Below, piece after piece: positions 12,938 through 24,319 of a stretch of DNA of 64,000 bases. A program made the position numbers and the translations under genes. The notes below the pieces were generated by a model, which worked only from the letters and a program-made list of their open reading frames with translations, was not told the origin of the DNA and made no database searches. The stretch lies in the NCBI GenBank assembly GCA_037074615.1, contig CM073558.1:20133001-20197000 (forward strand). The letters are read 5' to 3'. This DNA is from Leucaena leucocephala (Eukaryota > Streptophyta > Magnoliopsida > Fabales > Fabaceae). Every line of letters begins with the position of its first letter. The stretch's first letter is position 1.

Positions 12938-13250
12938 TTTAATTGTTCACTCGATTCTTTGACTATATTTAAATTTAATTTGTGTCGCGTATCTGATTAT
13001 AATAGGTAAGTCTTTTAATAAATTTTTTTTATATATATTAAAGTTTAAACTTGAGATATCGCTCAAACACTAACAAGCTATTTATCACTTGGACCAACTA
13101 CTTATGATACTTTTAGTCATTTTGTTTTATTGTCTACCTAATTCACCAGAGTTTTATCTTGACTATATTTAGGTCTGACTCATATCGCGTATCTAATTAT
13201 AATAGATAAATCTCTCAGTAAAATATTCTTAAAGTTCAAATTTTGGGCAT
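12938..13250 (-). mobile_element. Two SINE-like copies in tandem
   Basis: 12938-13108 is a full copy. In reverse its head reads TTGGTCCAAGTGATAAATAGC (A-box-like), followed by the B-box-like 'tctcaagtttaaacttt'. 13108-13250 repeats the body ('gttttatcttgactatattt', 'catatcgcgtatctaattat') but lacks the tRNA-like head. Both match the element at 6311-6498. Confidence 0.5.
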
Positions 13251-13809
13251 TTTTTGAATAAGGTGAGGAGTTACTGAGTTGTATTTAAATAGCGAAGGCC
13301 CATTACCGCCACACTAGTCATCCTTCATTCACTCATTCTAATATTCTCATTTCCCAATCCAATTTTAATTCTCTCTTTTGATATATCTTCACCATAATCG
13401 TCGGACAATTTCTATACCAAAAGCATCAATATTTAAAAAATAATTCTTACATCGATTTTGGAAAATAGCTTATAAATATAAACATAAATTTTATTTGAGA
13501 CTTTATAAATAAGGATGGATCTAACATTTTAAATTATAATTTTATTGATAGAAAATCTATAAATAATTAACTAGGCATATATTCTATTGAGCTTTTAAGC
13601 TATATTTTGGTCCTAATGAAGTCTTGGAGCTGATTCTATAAAATTTTAAATATAGTAAGTGAAAATGGAAGATGAGAAAATTGAAGTCAAAACAATTTTT
13701 ATCTGTACATTATTATTATTATTATTATTTAGCACACATACCTTATTATATTGCAATATTTTGTTTATTTTTATTACTTTTTATCCATGACACAAAATAG
13801 CTTTGGATC

Positions 13810-14065
13810 TTTTTCTTGTATACAATTTTTTGGAAAGTGGTTGGATTCACATACAATCCAAAAGTAAAACGAAGTCTCTCTTCCTTCTAAGCGATATCAA
13901 TATCGAGTAGAATGAGCCGTCTATTACTTTTAAACATAAACTTATACACCTAAAAGTTAGAATGTATCTCCAAGTACTGCGAATAAAACTATAATAAAGT
14001 ACTATTCTCTAGAGATTAAATACACTCTAAATAGTTATATGTCTTATCTTTTTGTCAGTTAAACT
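13810..14065 (-). repeat. ~230-bp dispersed repeat, copy 3
   Basis: It shares 'tatacaattttttggaaagt', 'gaagtctctcttccttctaa', 'aactataataaagtactattc' and 'tagttatatgtcttatcttt' with the other copies. Confidence 0.55.
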
Positions 14066-14329
14066 CATCGACTATCGGTAGCTTTGGATCTTTTTTTTTT
14101 TGGTACAAAAGCTTTGGATCTAATAAAGAATGAAAAGGTCCACTCAATTACTGGGCCCAAAATTCATGACAATTGGTGGAGCTCGGCTCCAAAGCCCAAA
14201 CTTATTATCCCTTCAGTTCTTAGGGCTCGCAGTGTTGTTTTCAGAAATTTTTGGTTGATTTAAAAATATTTGGAGCGTCAATGAAGTAAAATATGTAATG
14301 CTAAAGTTCATTAGCACCAACTTAGAATG

Positions 14330-14525
14330 TATTGGATTATTAGTAATATTATTTTATTTTATTATAATTTTAGTTGTAATATTTAAAAAGATATCTTAAT
14401 TTTTAGATACTTAAATTTATATTTGAGAGTAATAAACAGCTCATTTTATCTAATATTAATATAATATAGAAGAAAGTGAGATGGATAAATCGATTTTTTT
14501 TTCAAAAATTTCTTTATAAAAAAAA
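14330..14525 (+). repeat. ~230-bp dispersed repeat, copy 4 (opposite orientation)
   Basis: Reading forward: 'ttattataattttagttgta', 'atatcttaatttttagatac', 'ttgagagtaataaacagctc' and 'tttcaaaaatttctttataaa'. This is the reverse complement of copies 1-3, ending in an A-rich tail. It lies about 60-270 bp upstream of the putative SPC24 promoter motif at 14639. Confidence 0.5.
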
Positions 14526-14638
14526 ATATTTAGCTACATGGGGCGTTTATTGATATTGTCCCAAGATTTTATCCCCAACTGACGATACGACATCGTTTGC
14601 ACGGATATGGACTTAACACAGCAATTGTCCTTGACGCT

Positions 14639-14646
14639 CCCGCCAA
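14639..14646 (-). promoter_or_regulatory. E2F-like site upstream of SPC24
   Basis: The minus strand reads TTGGCGGG, matching the E2F consensus WTTSSCSS, 266 bp upstream of the SPC24 start codon. Kinetochore genes are cell-cycle regulated, so E2F control is plausible. The motif is short and the call is an inference. Confidence 0.35.
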
Positions 14647-14911
14647 CGGGAAACTAAATTAGTTTGTACAAGAAAAAATTAAAAACAAAAAACCCAACCC
14701 ACAAAATCTCCATCTCCGCCGTGCTGGAAGAAGACGAACCCCCACTTCCTACTCAATACGAATCGGCGGGAGGGCGTGTGTACGACGGCAGCGGTCATTC
14801 CATCGGTGGCGACCCATTCTGACGTCGGCGAGGAATTCGACGGTCGTTCATTCGAAGGGTTCTCTTGCCAAACCTAGGGCTTGAAAGGCAAACCAACAAT
14901 TTTCGGAGAAA

Positions 14912-17889
14912 ATGGATGATGCATCCAGAAAAATTGACCTAGACAAGCTAATTTCCTACAGCGACGACCTCGTTAAGGTAATGAAGGACAAATGGGACAT
15001 CAACTGCTTGACGCAGTGTCTAGAACAGTCAAATTCCCTTTCTTCATCCTGCAATGCTGACTTCAACGAAGTTCAATCATTGCTTGAAGGTCATTTCTTG
15101 CTCTTTCTCTGCTTATTACTCCGTATCTTTTAGCTGAATTAACCTTGGTAAGAATAGAGTTTTGGGTCTCTATTTTATGATTTTTTTTTATTGCCTGAAA
15201 CTTCTCTTGTATAACTAGTTTGGGGAAAGCTATTAATTTTCCGAAACAAAAAATAATCAGAATGTTGAAGTAAAACATGTACTGCTAAAGTTCATATTTT
15301 TTTATATTTTTGCTCTTGTATTTCTAAAGACCAGTTTTTCCCATCATTATAAGCCACATTTTTATTGGTTTGTGTATAATTTGACGACCATGTTGAACGG
15401 AGTAGTAATCATACGCACATTGCAATTTTGCGGCTTCCTTGTTTTTGCTTTAAATAAGTGGATATATGCTTCAACCCATTTCCTCGCTGATTTCGCTTGG
15501 AAATTTTATGTTCTAGAAGGATATCTTTTTCAGGAATCAGAACCATCCGAGTTTCTGTTGTTGTGGTTAATGCATTAATCATGCAAGATTGTTAAAATTA
15601 TTGTCAGAGGGGAATGTTGACACATCAATGAATTCGAGGCCTGGGGTTGGTATTTATGTATATGACAACTGGGCCTGTGGTACTTTTCATATTCTGAGAT
15701 GCTTAAAAGTTGTGATGAAGGTTCTGTTCTCCAACATCAGCTCAAACTATTTGTCACTTTTCAGCATTTGTTAAACTTGTACAAGATTGTTAATCACTAA
15801 TGTAAAAAATGTTAGAGATTCCTTAATATTAAGGGAGAGGTTGTCAAAGGGATTTCTGTGTATGGGCTTTTTTAACTTCAACCACTGGAACTTGCTACTT
15901 TCTTCCTATCTCTTTCGACTTTTCAAAGGATCCAAATTGACCATCTTAGTTGCTGCTTGCTGATATCTGATTTCATATCCTTCATTTCCTAAACCCTCTT
16001 TTCCAAGAATGAAACCAAAAAAAAGAAAGTGAATTTCTCATAGAATTTATAAGCAGACCAATTGCTTCAAAGAGGGAAGATGGATCTTGAATTCCCGTTA
16101 CCTGCATCCTAGTGACTGTAAGGATGCATTCATACGAAGAGAAGTAATCTTTTTGTCTACTGTTGCAATTTCCCAGGCTCTTCTGGACTTTCGGAAGTGT
16201 ACTATTTCATTAAAAGAGTGTAATACAAATGGAGTATTCTTAAAATGTTCTCCTGGCTAAATGCCATTTTCTTCTTCATCTTTTTTATTCCTGTGTTTTT
16301 TGGATTGAAACAAACTGTCTCTGTGATACTCGCTGAAGCTAGGTGTTTGCGTTCCATTTCGCTCTGTCTCGGTTCCTGTATCATCTTTTTCAATAACACA
16401 ACTATCTTATATAACAAATAAATGTCTTGCGCCTGACTAGTTCATATATCATGCATGAATCAGATTACCAGAAGAAAATACATGAATGCAAACAGAAAAC
16501 AGAGCAAGCTATATCTGAGGTTGTTGCAGATGCAGAACTGGACCTTCTACAGAGAGAATTGGAGGAAGAACTTGAAAAAGAACGCACGCTTGGGGAGGAG
16601 CTTAGATAAGTCTCTAGTTTGTTTACAGCTTTTAATGGCGTGCTCTCTTTTTATTAACAATTTCCTGGCATGATATTTCTAACATGCTCTTTTGTGTCAT
16701 CACAGCCTGCAGCATTGAATTTAATGATCTTGAACAGCAAAGGATTTCAATCCAAGCTCGAAAGAAAAATTTACTTAAACTTGAGCAGGATGAGCTAAGG
16801 AAACAGTAAGTGCATTACAAAACGTCAACCCATCTGAGAGTGAATCATGCAAATATGCATCTTGAATTAGAATACTGTGGTGACAAATTTTTTAGTTTTG
16901 CATTTTCCAAACATGTGGCTCCCTTGTCTTTGTTAAGTTAATCTATTTAGATAAAGTCGGAGAGCTTATTACAGTTGGCAGTCTCAATATAAATACTTGA
17001 ATGTATCATTGCATTATTTTAGGGTATTGTTATAAAAAAATTATTTAGAACAATGCACCTTGAATACTCGGATTATTCCAAAATTTAGCTATGTATGAAG
17101 TTTTGTAGTAAAGTTGAATATTGAGACGGACTTAGCATTACCAATGGTCTTAATTTGCTTAATTTCAGAGAACCAGAATATGTCTAGTCCTGAAAATGCT
17201 GTAGTGTCACTGTAGATTAGATTCATCCTCGTTAGGAACACTGTTCTTTCTATACAAAGACTACGGAAGAAAAACGTTATAGAAATTAGATCAAATTCAG
17301 AAACTTTTGCGTCTGGAATTAGACAATATATCTTTCATATTACTAACTTAAACTCATGTTAAGCACCTTTTTATTTCCTTTTTGGGGAAACAAGTCACTG
17401 TTTGTGTGTGAGCCATATTATTTTGAGAAATTGGTGAAAGAAATTGTATTTGGTCCCTACTCGACTCAACCATTGCGGGTGATCTTTTTGTTTGGGCATA
17501 ATTATCTTCATGCATGACAGCGGGAGTAAAGTCTTAGCTGGATTCTGTACACATTAGAATTTAATCTATTATTCTGATCTGTTGCAGGATGATGCTTTCA
17601 ATGTATGCTTCTGTCACAAATATTATCCCAAATTTGGATGACCACTCCAAAATTTCAGGCTGTATCCTTCTGTTGGCTCAATTACTTTCATTTTGATCCA
17701 TGTTTTTTTTCTTACAGATTATATTATCTCTCCATCAAAAATAAAAGAAGAACTGTGAATTTCCTTAATCTTGAATGCACAGATATTGTGGAAAAGGATA
17801 AAAACGCAGTAGAGAAGTTTGAATTTGACCCCTCAAAGATCACCTCCCTTGATGTATGTAATGAGATCTGGAAAATTGTAGGTTCATAG
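14912..17889 (+). CDS. SPC24: Kinetochore protein SPC24 homologue
   Basis: Five coding exons: 14912-15089, 16464-16605, 16704-16805, 17588-17661 and 17783-17889. Joined, they give 603 nt and 200 residues, close to the Arabidopsis protein. The N-terminus (DLDKLISYSDDLVKVM, then LTQCLEQSN) and the coiled-coil centre (HECKQKTEQ, EVVADAELDLLQRELEEEL) match plant SPC24. The C-terminal globular part includes YIVEKDKNAVEKFEFDP and ends EIWKIVGS. SPC24 is one of the four NDC80-complex subunits that couple kinetochores to spindle microtubules; this end faces the inner kinetochore. Introns 1, 3 and 4 are GT-AG. Intron 2 (16606-16703) has no usable GT donor and fits AT-AC instead; if it were not spliced that way the frame would stop at 16607-16609. 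The next gene downstream is unrelated. Confidence 0.85.
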
Positions 17890-18914
17890 TAAATGTCAGA
17901 CATGCTTCTTTTGGATGATATTTGTAACAATATTGTCAGCTAGTGTCGCTACGAATCTTGCAATTTCATTTATTTAAAGTTGTGAGTTTTGGACTTGATT
18001 TATTATGAAGGAAAGAATGACAATCTTGTGATGCTGATGGCGTGTTCATTGGTTGCTTTTGCTTGTAAAAATGGCTGTGCTCATCTAAATGAATGTTGAG
18101 AATGATTGATTGGTCTATCAGCTTTGCAGAATGACTAAAAATTTGGAGTGAGTTTTTTAACCTAAGATTTTTTTTCCATTTAGATATTATTAAGATAAAT
18201 ATGGAAGAGATACTTGCATGTGAGACATAACTATTAATTAAATATTTAAATAAAATTGTATAAAGCCAATAATTTATTGCATAAAATTATATAAAATTTT
18301 AATGCGCTTCAACAACATGAAAGGATTAATAGTAATTCTGGTGCTGTTTTAGTTTATTAGGAATCTATAATTATTCAGTTATATGTTTTCCCTATTAATT
18401 AGTAAACTTGTTACTATAGAAATTGAAATTTGATAGGTTTGTACTAATAGGGAAGGCTTGAATTGAGTTGGTGGAAAATATTTTTCATGTAATTTAATGA
18501 AGTTCTTAAACGTCTAAACCAGATTAGAGAAATGTTAATATGTCGTCATATAAAGGATACTTTCCTCTCTTTTCTCACTCTTTATTTTGTTTCTATTTGA
18601 ATTAAAAGAGATTTAATATAGGTATCAATAAAATCAATTTCTTCCCATTTAAGATATGGAAATGAAATAGTATCATTTTAAATATGCTGTAAATAGCTGT
18701 AATTCAAAAGAATTATTTTTTAATAAAAAAATTAATATAGTGATAAACCTGAAAAGTGTTTAAAATAATATTAAAACCTAAATATATTAAGTACTTGAAA
18801 AGGCTAGAGAGAGAGAATGTCACCTCGAGTTGGGGAATGTTATTTATATTTATCAACATCTTTTTGTTTGTTTGGAGGGTATCTAAAAATGAAAAGTTCA
18901 AGTATTGTTATTTA

Positions 18915-19135
18915 GAGTGTGTTTAATTATTAAGGAGTATCATTTTATTGTGGTTTTAGTTGTAGCATTTGGAGAGGTATCATAGTTCTTAGATGCTTAG
19001 ATTTACGTTTGAAGGTAATAGATGACTCGCTTTGCCCTGACATTGGTATCGTCTAGGAAGAAGGGAGATTTTACCTTACTTGTAGATTATAGGTAAACCT
19101 AACTTCTTTCTAAAAATTTTTATACAAAAAAGAGT
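18915..19135 (+). repeat. ~230-bp dispersed repeat, copy 5
   Basis: One of the better-preserved copies in this orientation: 'gtggttttagttgtagcatt', 'gatttacgtttgaaggtaat', 'gacattggtatcgtctagga', and an end reading 'tctaaaaatttttatacaaa' followed by A-rich DNA. Confidence 0.6.
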
Positions 19136-19557
19136 TTTTCTTACTCTCTTAGGAAACTATTTTGTAACCAGCTTTGTTTGAGTTATTATTAACTAATCTA
19201 TATTGAAGTTGTCAACTAATTCAAATGCAAGTTAAGTGAACTTAATAAGAAACTCTCTCAACATAATTTTTTTCATTCAAAAAATTTGAACTCAGATTAT
19301 TACTTAAGAAACGTGACTTAATCTGTTATTATTGTTACAAAAACTATATCTATTTTATGCTTATATATCAATGACAAGCTTTTAAAACACTAATCATTCT
19401 AATGATTCTATAATCGAGAAAATTATATCAAACTCCACAATGTCACAACTATAGGGTAAAATAATATTGAGAAATTATAGGAAACCTTGGCTTAAGTCTG
19501 TTTATTCATTTCATAGTTCCATACCTGACTTTTTGAAAACTTAAGGTTAATTTGTGC

Positions 19558-19805
19558 AAATACCATACTCCATCCAATTTTTAATATAAAAATTAGTTAA
19601 CTTTTTTTAAGTAGATTAAAAAAATTAAATAAATCAGTTAATTATAATCAAATTTAATCTTTAAATATAAATTCATATGATATACTCATTAATCTACTCA
19701 AATTAGTCAACTAACTCTTATATTAGTTATAATTAACTGATTTATTTATCTTTCTTAATCTATTTAAAAAATTAATTAATTTTTATATTAAAGATTGGAA
19801 GCTTA
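19558..19805. mobile_element. Stowaway-type MITE
   Basis: It starts TACCATACTCCATCCAATTT then TTAATATAAAAATTAG, and ends 'tttttatattaaagattgga'. These are inverted ends of the Stowaway type. The two halves are largely complementary ('ctgatttatttatctttctt' against 'aataaatcagttaatta'), so the whole can fold as a long hairpin. Confidence 0.6.
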
Positions 19806-20047
19806 CTTACATATGTTTGATGTATTATGTAAAAAACTAAAGAAATTAATTTCACATGAAAGGGAAAGATAAGTCTTATGAATAAAAAAGATGATTAGAT
19901 TTGTATAGAATAAGGTTGATCATACTATCAAAATGGCAAATGATCATACTAAAAAATATGGAGGAGGAGGAAGTTAATTAATTAGGTGTAATAAATAATG
20001 AAATTGATCATACTATAAAAATGGCAAGTGATGGAGAATGTTGATGT

Positions 20048-20236
20048 TGATTTTTTTTTATATTTACCCAATTTATTAGAGTTTTACTCTGACTATATTT
20101 AGATTTGATCCGCATTGTGCATCTGGCTATAGTAAGTGAGTCTCCCAATAAAAATTTTCTACATATACCAAATCTCAAACTCAAGATTTTATTTAAATAA
20201 TATCAAATCGTTTATCCCTTAAATTAATCTCATTGT
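20048..20236 (-). mobile_element. SINE-like element
   Basis: Same structure as the unit at 6311-6498. Plus-strand landmarks are 'agagttttactctgactata', 'gcatctggctatagtaagtg', 'tctcccaataaaaattttct' and 'caaactcaagattttattta', then the reverse of the A-box-like head near 20215-20230. Confidence 0.5.
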
Positions 20237-21026
20237 TGATGTTGATGTTTACTAAAATCCAATACAAGAACATAAGCCTTCTGACGGATACACCAACTTG
20301 TGGGCCCGGTATAAGTCCATGACTTTCAAGCTTTATTGGTTCACATATGAACTAATTAGCTAAATCCATAATGGGAAAATTGCTATCATATTACAGAATT
20401 TATTGTAACTAAAAATCTAAGTTCTTAAGTAAGCATGCACAACTTTTCTTTAAACTTGTACAGCTTTAACTATATGCAAAACATAAAACATTTGCATATA
20501 GCTGAAGAAAATTTATACACACTAAAGAACTTGAGTCTTAAGTATTTCTGGACAATCAATTTTGCAATAAAAGATTTTTTTAGTAATTTTCCCACTAAAA
20601 AGAGGTGAAATCAGCTTTAGAATAACTATATTTTTCTTTTGTCTAAAAGGTCATGCCTCTATTTATGTTCATCAATAGTTGTGTGTCACAAGTAATTCAG
20701 GGAAGCTATGCATATTAAAAATAATTTGCAATACTTGTTTGTAAATGAGGTCAATAAATGATACAGTAAGATATACTAGTGGAAATAAGCATATGAAGAA
20801 GTGTCACCTAAAACTAAATTTGTATATATTTTTATAATAATCAAGTTGCATTGATTATTAATGTACCTAAAGTTTTCTCTATCAGTAAGCATTAAATAGT
20901 CTCCTATTTCTCAAAGGAGTGACCTATATTTGGAGAGATTCCCATACAATAATATTCATTGACATCCTCAAATCAATCTCTTCTGACAGATAACTGAGAA
21001 GTCTTCAAAGTTCTGCAAACTCAAAC

Positions 21027-22974
21027 ATGTTTTCTCCAAAACCTGCATTCATCTTCTTCTTCCTCTTCTTCTTCAAGTTTGCATCTGCAGGCTCTTCTTC
21101 TTCTTCTTTACATGTTAAAGGAGTTGAGAATATTACAGAGTTTGCTTCTCCTGATGAGAGAGTGAATCTAACAGTGTACTTTGAAAGCTTAAATGAGCCT
21201 TGTGCAAATTTCATCATCAAGAACCTTGTGGAAATCTTCAACAAAGATCTCATCAACATTGTGAATCTCCAACTTGTTCCTTGGGCCAATGCTTCCATCA
21301 GCAACATCAACAATACCATCTTATGTCAGGTTCTTTAATTTTCTATCTCTCTCTCTCTCTATAAAACCTTGATCAGTCTTTGAACCCATCTTTCTCTATA
21401 TCACTTCAAAGAATTGATTCTTCATAAATAAGTTGGGTTGCTTTTGAAGGGTTATGTTGGTATGGAAGAAAGAGGGAGAAGTTTATTGCTTTCTGATAAT
21501 ATTGAATCTGCTGATCAAGTTACTGTCAGTTGTTTCTAAAATTAACATTCATACTCCTTAAAATTACTCAATAATGAGAGAGTGTTCTGTATTTATTACT
21601 TTTTTTTGGATGAAAATAAGTATAGTATTGAGAAAATAAGTTATAACTTTAGAAAATATAAATAGTAATGTTAAGCAGCATTCCCACCGGTTTATTTCTA
21701 TTATCTTTGAAAAATTTTGCTTTTTTAAGTAATTAATTATCAATTTTTTTAATCAGTTTGTGTAATTTTTATCCTGAAAATTCATCTTGCTTTAGATGGG
21801 ATTTCCTTTCCACTTAAATGGGAGAAAAGGGATTAGACAATTACTTTTATATTTTATAAATGTTTAAAATACTCATTCGGTCTTTAATATAAGATCTAAT
21901 TAAGGAATTAATTTTGATTCTAAATATAATGTCTATTTTTCACATTTATCAATTTTCTCTTAAACTATTCTTATTAATACTCAATCAATAATAATTAAAT
22001 AAGAGAGAGGAAATTGAATTAAGGAAGATAACTAGGATATTTTAGAAAAAATATATTATATCAATTAATTTTATTAACTTTTTCAATCTAATCAAATCAA
22101 TTAAATATGTTTTATATTAAAGATAGGAGGAGTAGTATATTGTTAATATTCTATACATTATATAAACATATAATGGTTGAGCACTACTTCATCCCTGTTA
22201 AACAATTCTAAGCATTGATGAAACATCATATCCATATTGTAAAATATAATTAATTTATTAGTTAGTTTGCTTCACAAAATTCTTAAAACTAACTTAGTTG
22301 GCCTCCATGATGAGAAAACATGGCAGAATGGACCAGATGAATGTCAGCTCAATTCTCTGGAAGCCTGCGTCCTCAATGTTTCAAATGATGTGGTAAGTGT
22401 GCAAGATTATCTATCTCTTTGCATACACATACACACACAAACTTGAGAAGCAGGCTTAATTATACAATATAATAATGAAAATATTGCAGAACAAACACTA
22501 TGCATTGATATTCTGCTTTGAGTTTATGGCACTGGAAGGCAAGCACAAGAAGTGGCAGGGCTGTTTCAACCAGTTGGGTTTGCCTAAGCAGCCTTTTCTT
22601 GACTGCTTTAAAGCTGACAATGGTACTAAGGTCCTCTGTCTTCCTCCATCCTTTAATTATACTACCTTCTTCTCAATCTTAAATATAGGAATTAGTTAAA
22701 GATTTATTCTAACTTTAAATATAAGATATTGATCATTTTTATCTTACAAATTTATAATTCTTTTCTCAAATTATTTCTATTTATTTTACATACTAAAAAG
22801 TTTTCATCAAGGGATAATTTTAATGTAAATGATCAAAAAATATATTTTAAAAAATTCAATACACATTTTTACACATATCTAACTTAAGGACTTGTTTGGA
22901 TTAACATTTTGATTTCTACAAACTAGAGTTGGGGTAAGAGTTATAAAAAAAAGTTTAATAGAAATTTATTTGGA

Positions 22975-23012
<38 letters not shown>

Positions 23013-23540
23013 GACAGTTTCAGATAGTTCAAATCTAACAAAACAAACAAGATTTTTGGCTCCAACTGACTTTTAAGAAGATCCAAAAGTCAGTTTTGAA
23101 CTTCCCAACTGACTCCCAGACAAGTAGTTAACTAATTTTTTAAATATCTATTCATTAGTTATGACGTTCTTATTAGCACGTAGGGAGTATTTCTTAAGCC
23201 AGTTGGGTTTGTATTTGACTTGCTATATCATATATGTGGGTGTAGCTTGGAAGACAATATGTAAGTCAAGTCGCAAGGCTCTCTCCACCCTTTAAATTTC
23301 TACCATGGGTGCTCGTCAACGATAAACCTCTTGAAAAGGTTGGTTCTAAGAAACTTGTTTTATCATCAGATATGGAGTTCAATGCCTAGATTCTAGCAGA
23401 GATTCAGATACTCATCAAGATTCCTTCTTTGTTATTGTTGGTTTTGGTGAATGAGGATGCAGGACTATGAGCGTTTCGTGACCTACGTTTGCAAGGCTTA
23501 CAAAGGCCCTTTGATGCTTCCAGCTTGCCACCTTGTTTAG
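21027..23540 (+). CDS. GILT-like protein, gamma-interferon-inducible lysosomal thiol reductase family
   Basis: Five exons: 21027-21329, 22327-22392, 22490-22630, 23246-23338 and 23463-23540, all GT-AG. They give 226 residues, a normal length. There is a signal peptide (FFFLFFFKFASA) and then the GILT fold: VNLTVYFESL, FIIKNLVEIF, LQLVPWANA. The GILT signature follows across exons 1 and 2, spaced as in the family but with Asn in place of its His (CQNGPDECQLNSLEAC). Later come the PPFKFLPWVLVNDKPLEKDYE block and a Cys near the end (YVCKAY). Active GILT enzymes reduce disulfides through a CxxC pair. Here that site (after FESL) reads NEPC, so only the second Cys remains. The protein may have lost reductase activity or act as a binding or decoy form. 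Intron 1 contains a Stowaway MITE, and intron 3 a TA microsatellite. Confidence 0.85.
21870..22137. mobile_element. Stowaway-type MITE in intron 1 of the GILT-like gene
   Basis: The best-preserved member in the window. The left end is TACTCATTCGGTCTTTAATA and the right end in reverse is TACTACTCCTCCTATCTTTAATA. Both are recognisable forms of the Stowaway end (TACTCCCTCYGTCC followed by TTAATATAAGA), bounded by TA. Non-coding, 268 bp. Confidence 0.7.
22978..23007. repeat. (TA)n microsatellite
   Basis: About 14-15 perfect TA units in intron 3 of the GILT-like gene. Confidence 0.95.
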
Positions 23541-24319
23541 TTAGCAACCACAAAACAGAGAGCATCATCACTTAATCCCCATAAAAGCCTATGTTAATAT
23601 GTTTTCTGTCATACTTTAATCCTGAAACTTGGCATTCAAATTACTCTAAAGCATTGAACTTTTTGTCTTAGTGTTTGTTGTGTGCACGATTGTTAACTAT
23701 TATATGTGCAATGAGATTTGGATTTACCTTAAGTGGGTTCCTCCTTCCATACCCAACTTGAGTTGGTGAGAATGCATGACAGTAGATGAGTAATTATTAT
23801 CTGAAGCCAGAGGTCTGCCTATTAATGAAACCTACGTACCACAAGAGAACGAATGAATATATGCGATGGTTAGTCTTGGAGAACCTTTGAGTATTGCAAG
23901 CGTTCGCGTTGTCACTATGGAACTCCTAATCCAAAGAGAGGAGGGCGGCTACGAAATGCGAGGGTCTTCTTTAACCTACCGACTCTTTGTTGGGACTCTC
24001 GCGCGTACTCATCCCCCCAACGCCACATGTAGGATGTAGCACTTAATTACGTCTAATAAAACCTTTTTTTACACCAAAGTGCTAAGCGTTCAAGATCACG
24101 GCACAAGAATAATAATATTTTAAAACCAGTCATCATCTTTATATTACCTCATTTTTTTCAAACCTGGATTTCTTTCTACGCAAGTAAATTGAAAGACCTT
24201 TGTACCCTTCTTCAATCAAGCGTATCCTACATATATATTATAAACCAGCCCTCTTCTTGGTTTTTCATTTCTCTCTTATGATTCCGAAACATCAACCTTT
24301 TCTAGAAAGCTCCATCAAG
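23541..24319. other. Spacer between GILT-like gene and Glu-rich gene
   Basis: The first part is probably the 3' UTR of the GILT-like gene. The segment 23880-24030 is GC-richer ('caagcgttcgcgttgtcact', 'ggacgcgcgtactc'-like) but shows no conserved reading frame. Nothing else recognised. Confidence 0.4.

Larger units (their letters stand above)
17890..21026. other. Spacer between SPC24 and the GILT-like gene
   Basis: No gene seen. It holds a ~230-bp repeat copy (18915-19135), a Stowaway-type MITE (19558-19805) and a SINE-like copy (20048-20236). The last 150 bp before 21027 presumably contain the promoter and leader of the GILT-like gene. Confidence 0.5.

Noticed and set aside
16427..16463. 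Upstream Met-initiated extension of SPC24 exon 2
   Set aside because: These codons belong to intron 1. The acceptor CAG at 16461-16463 joins in frame to exon 1 and restores the conserved LLEDYQKKI sequence.
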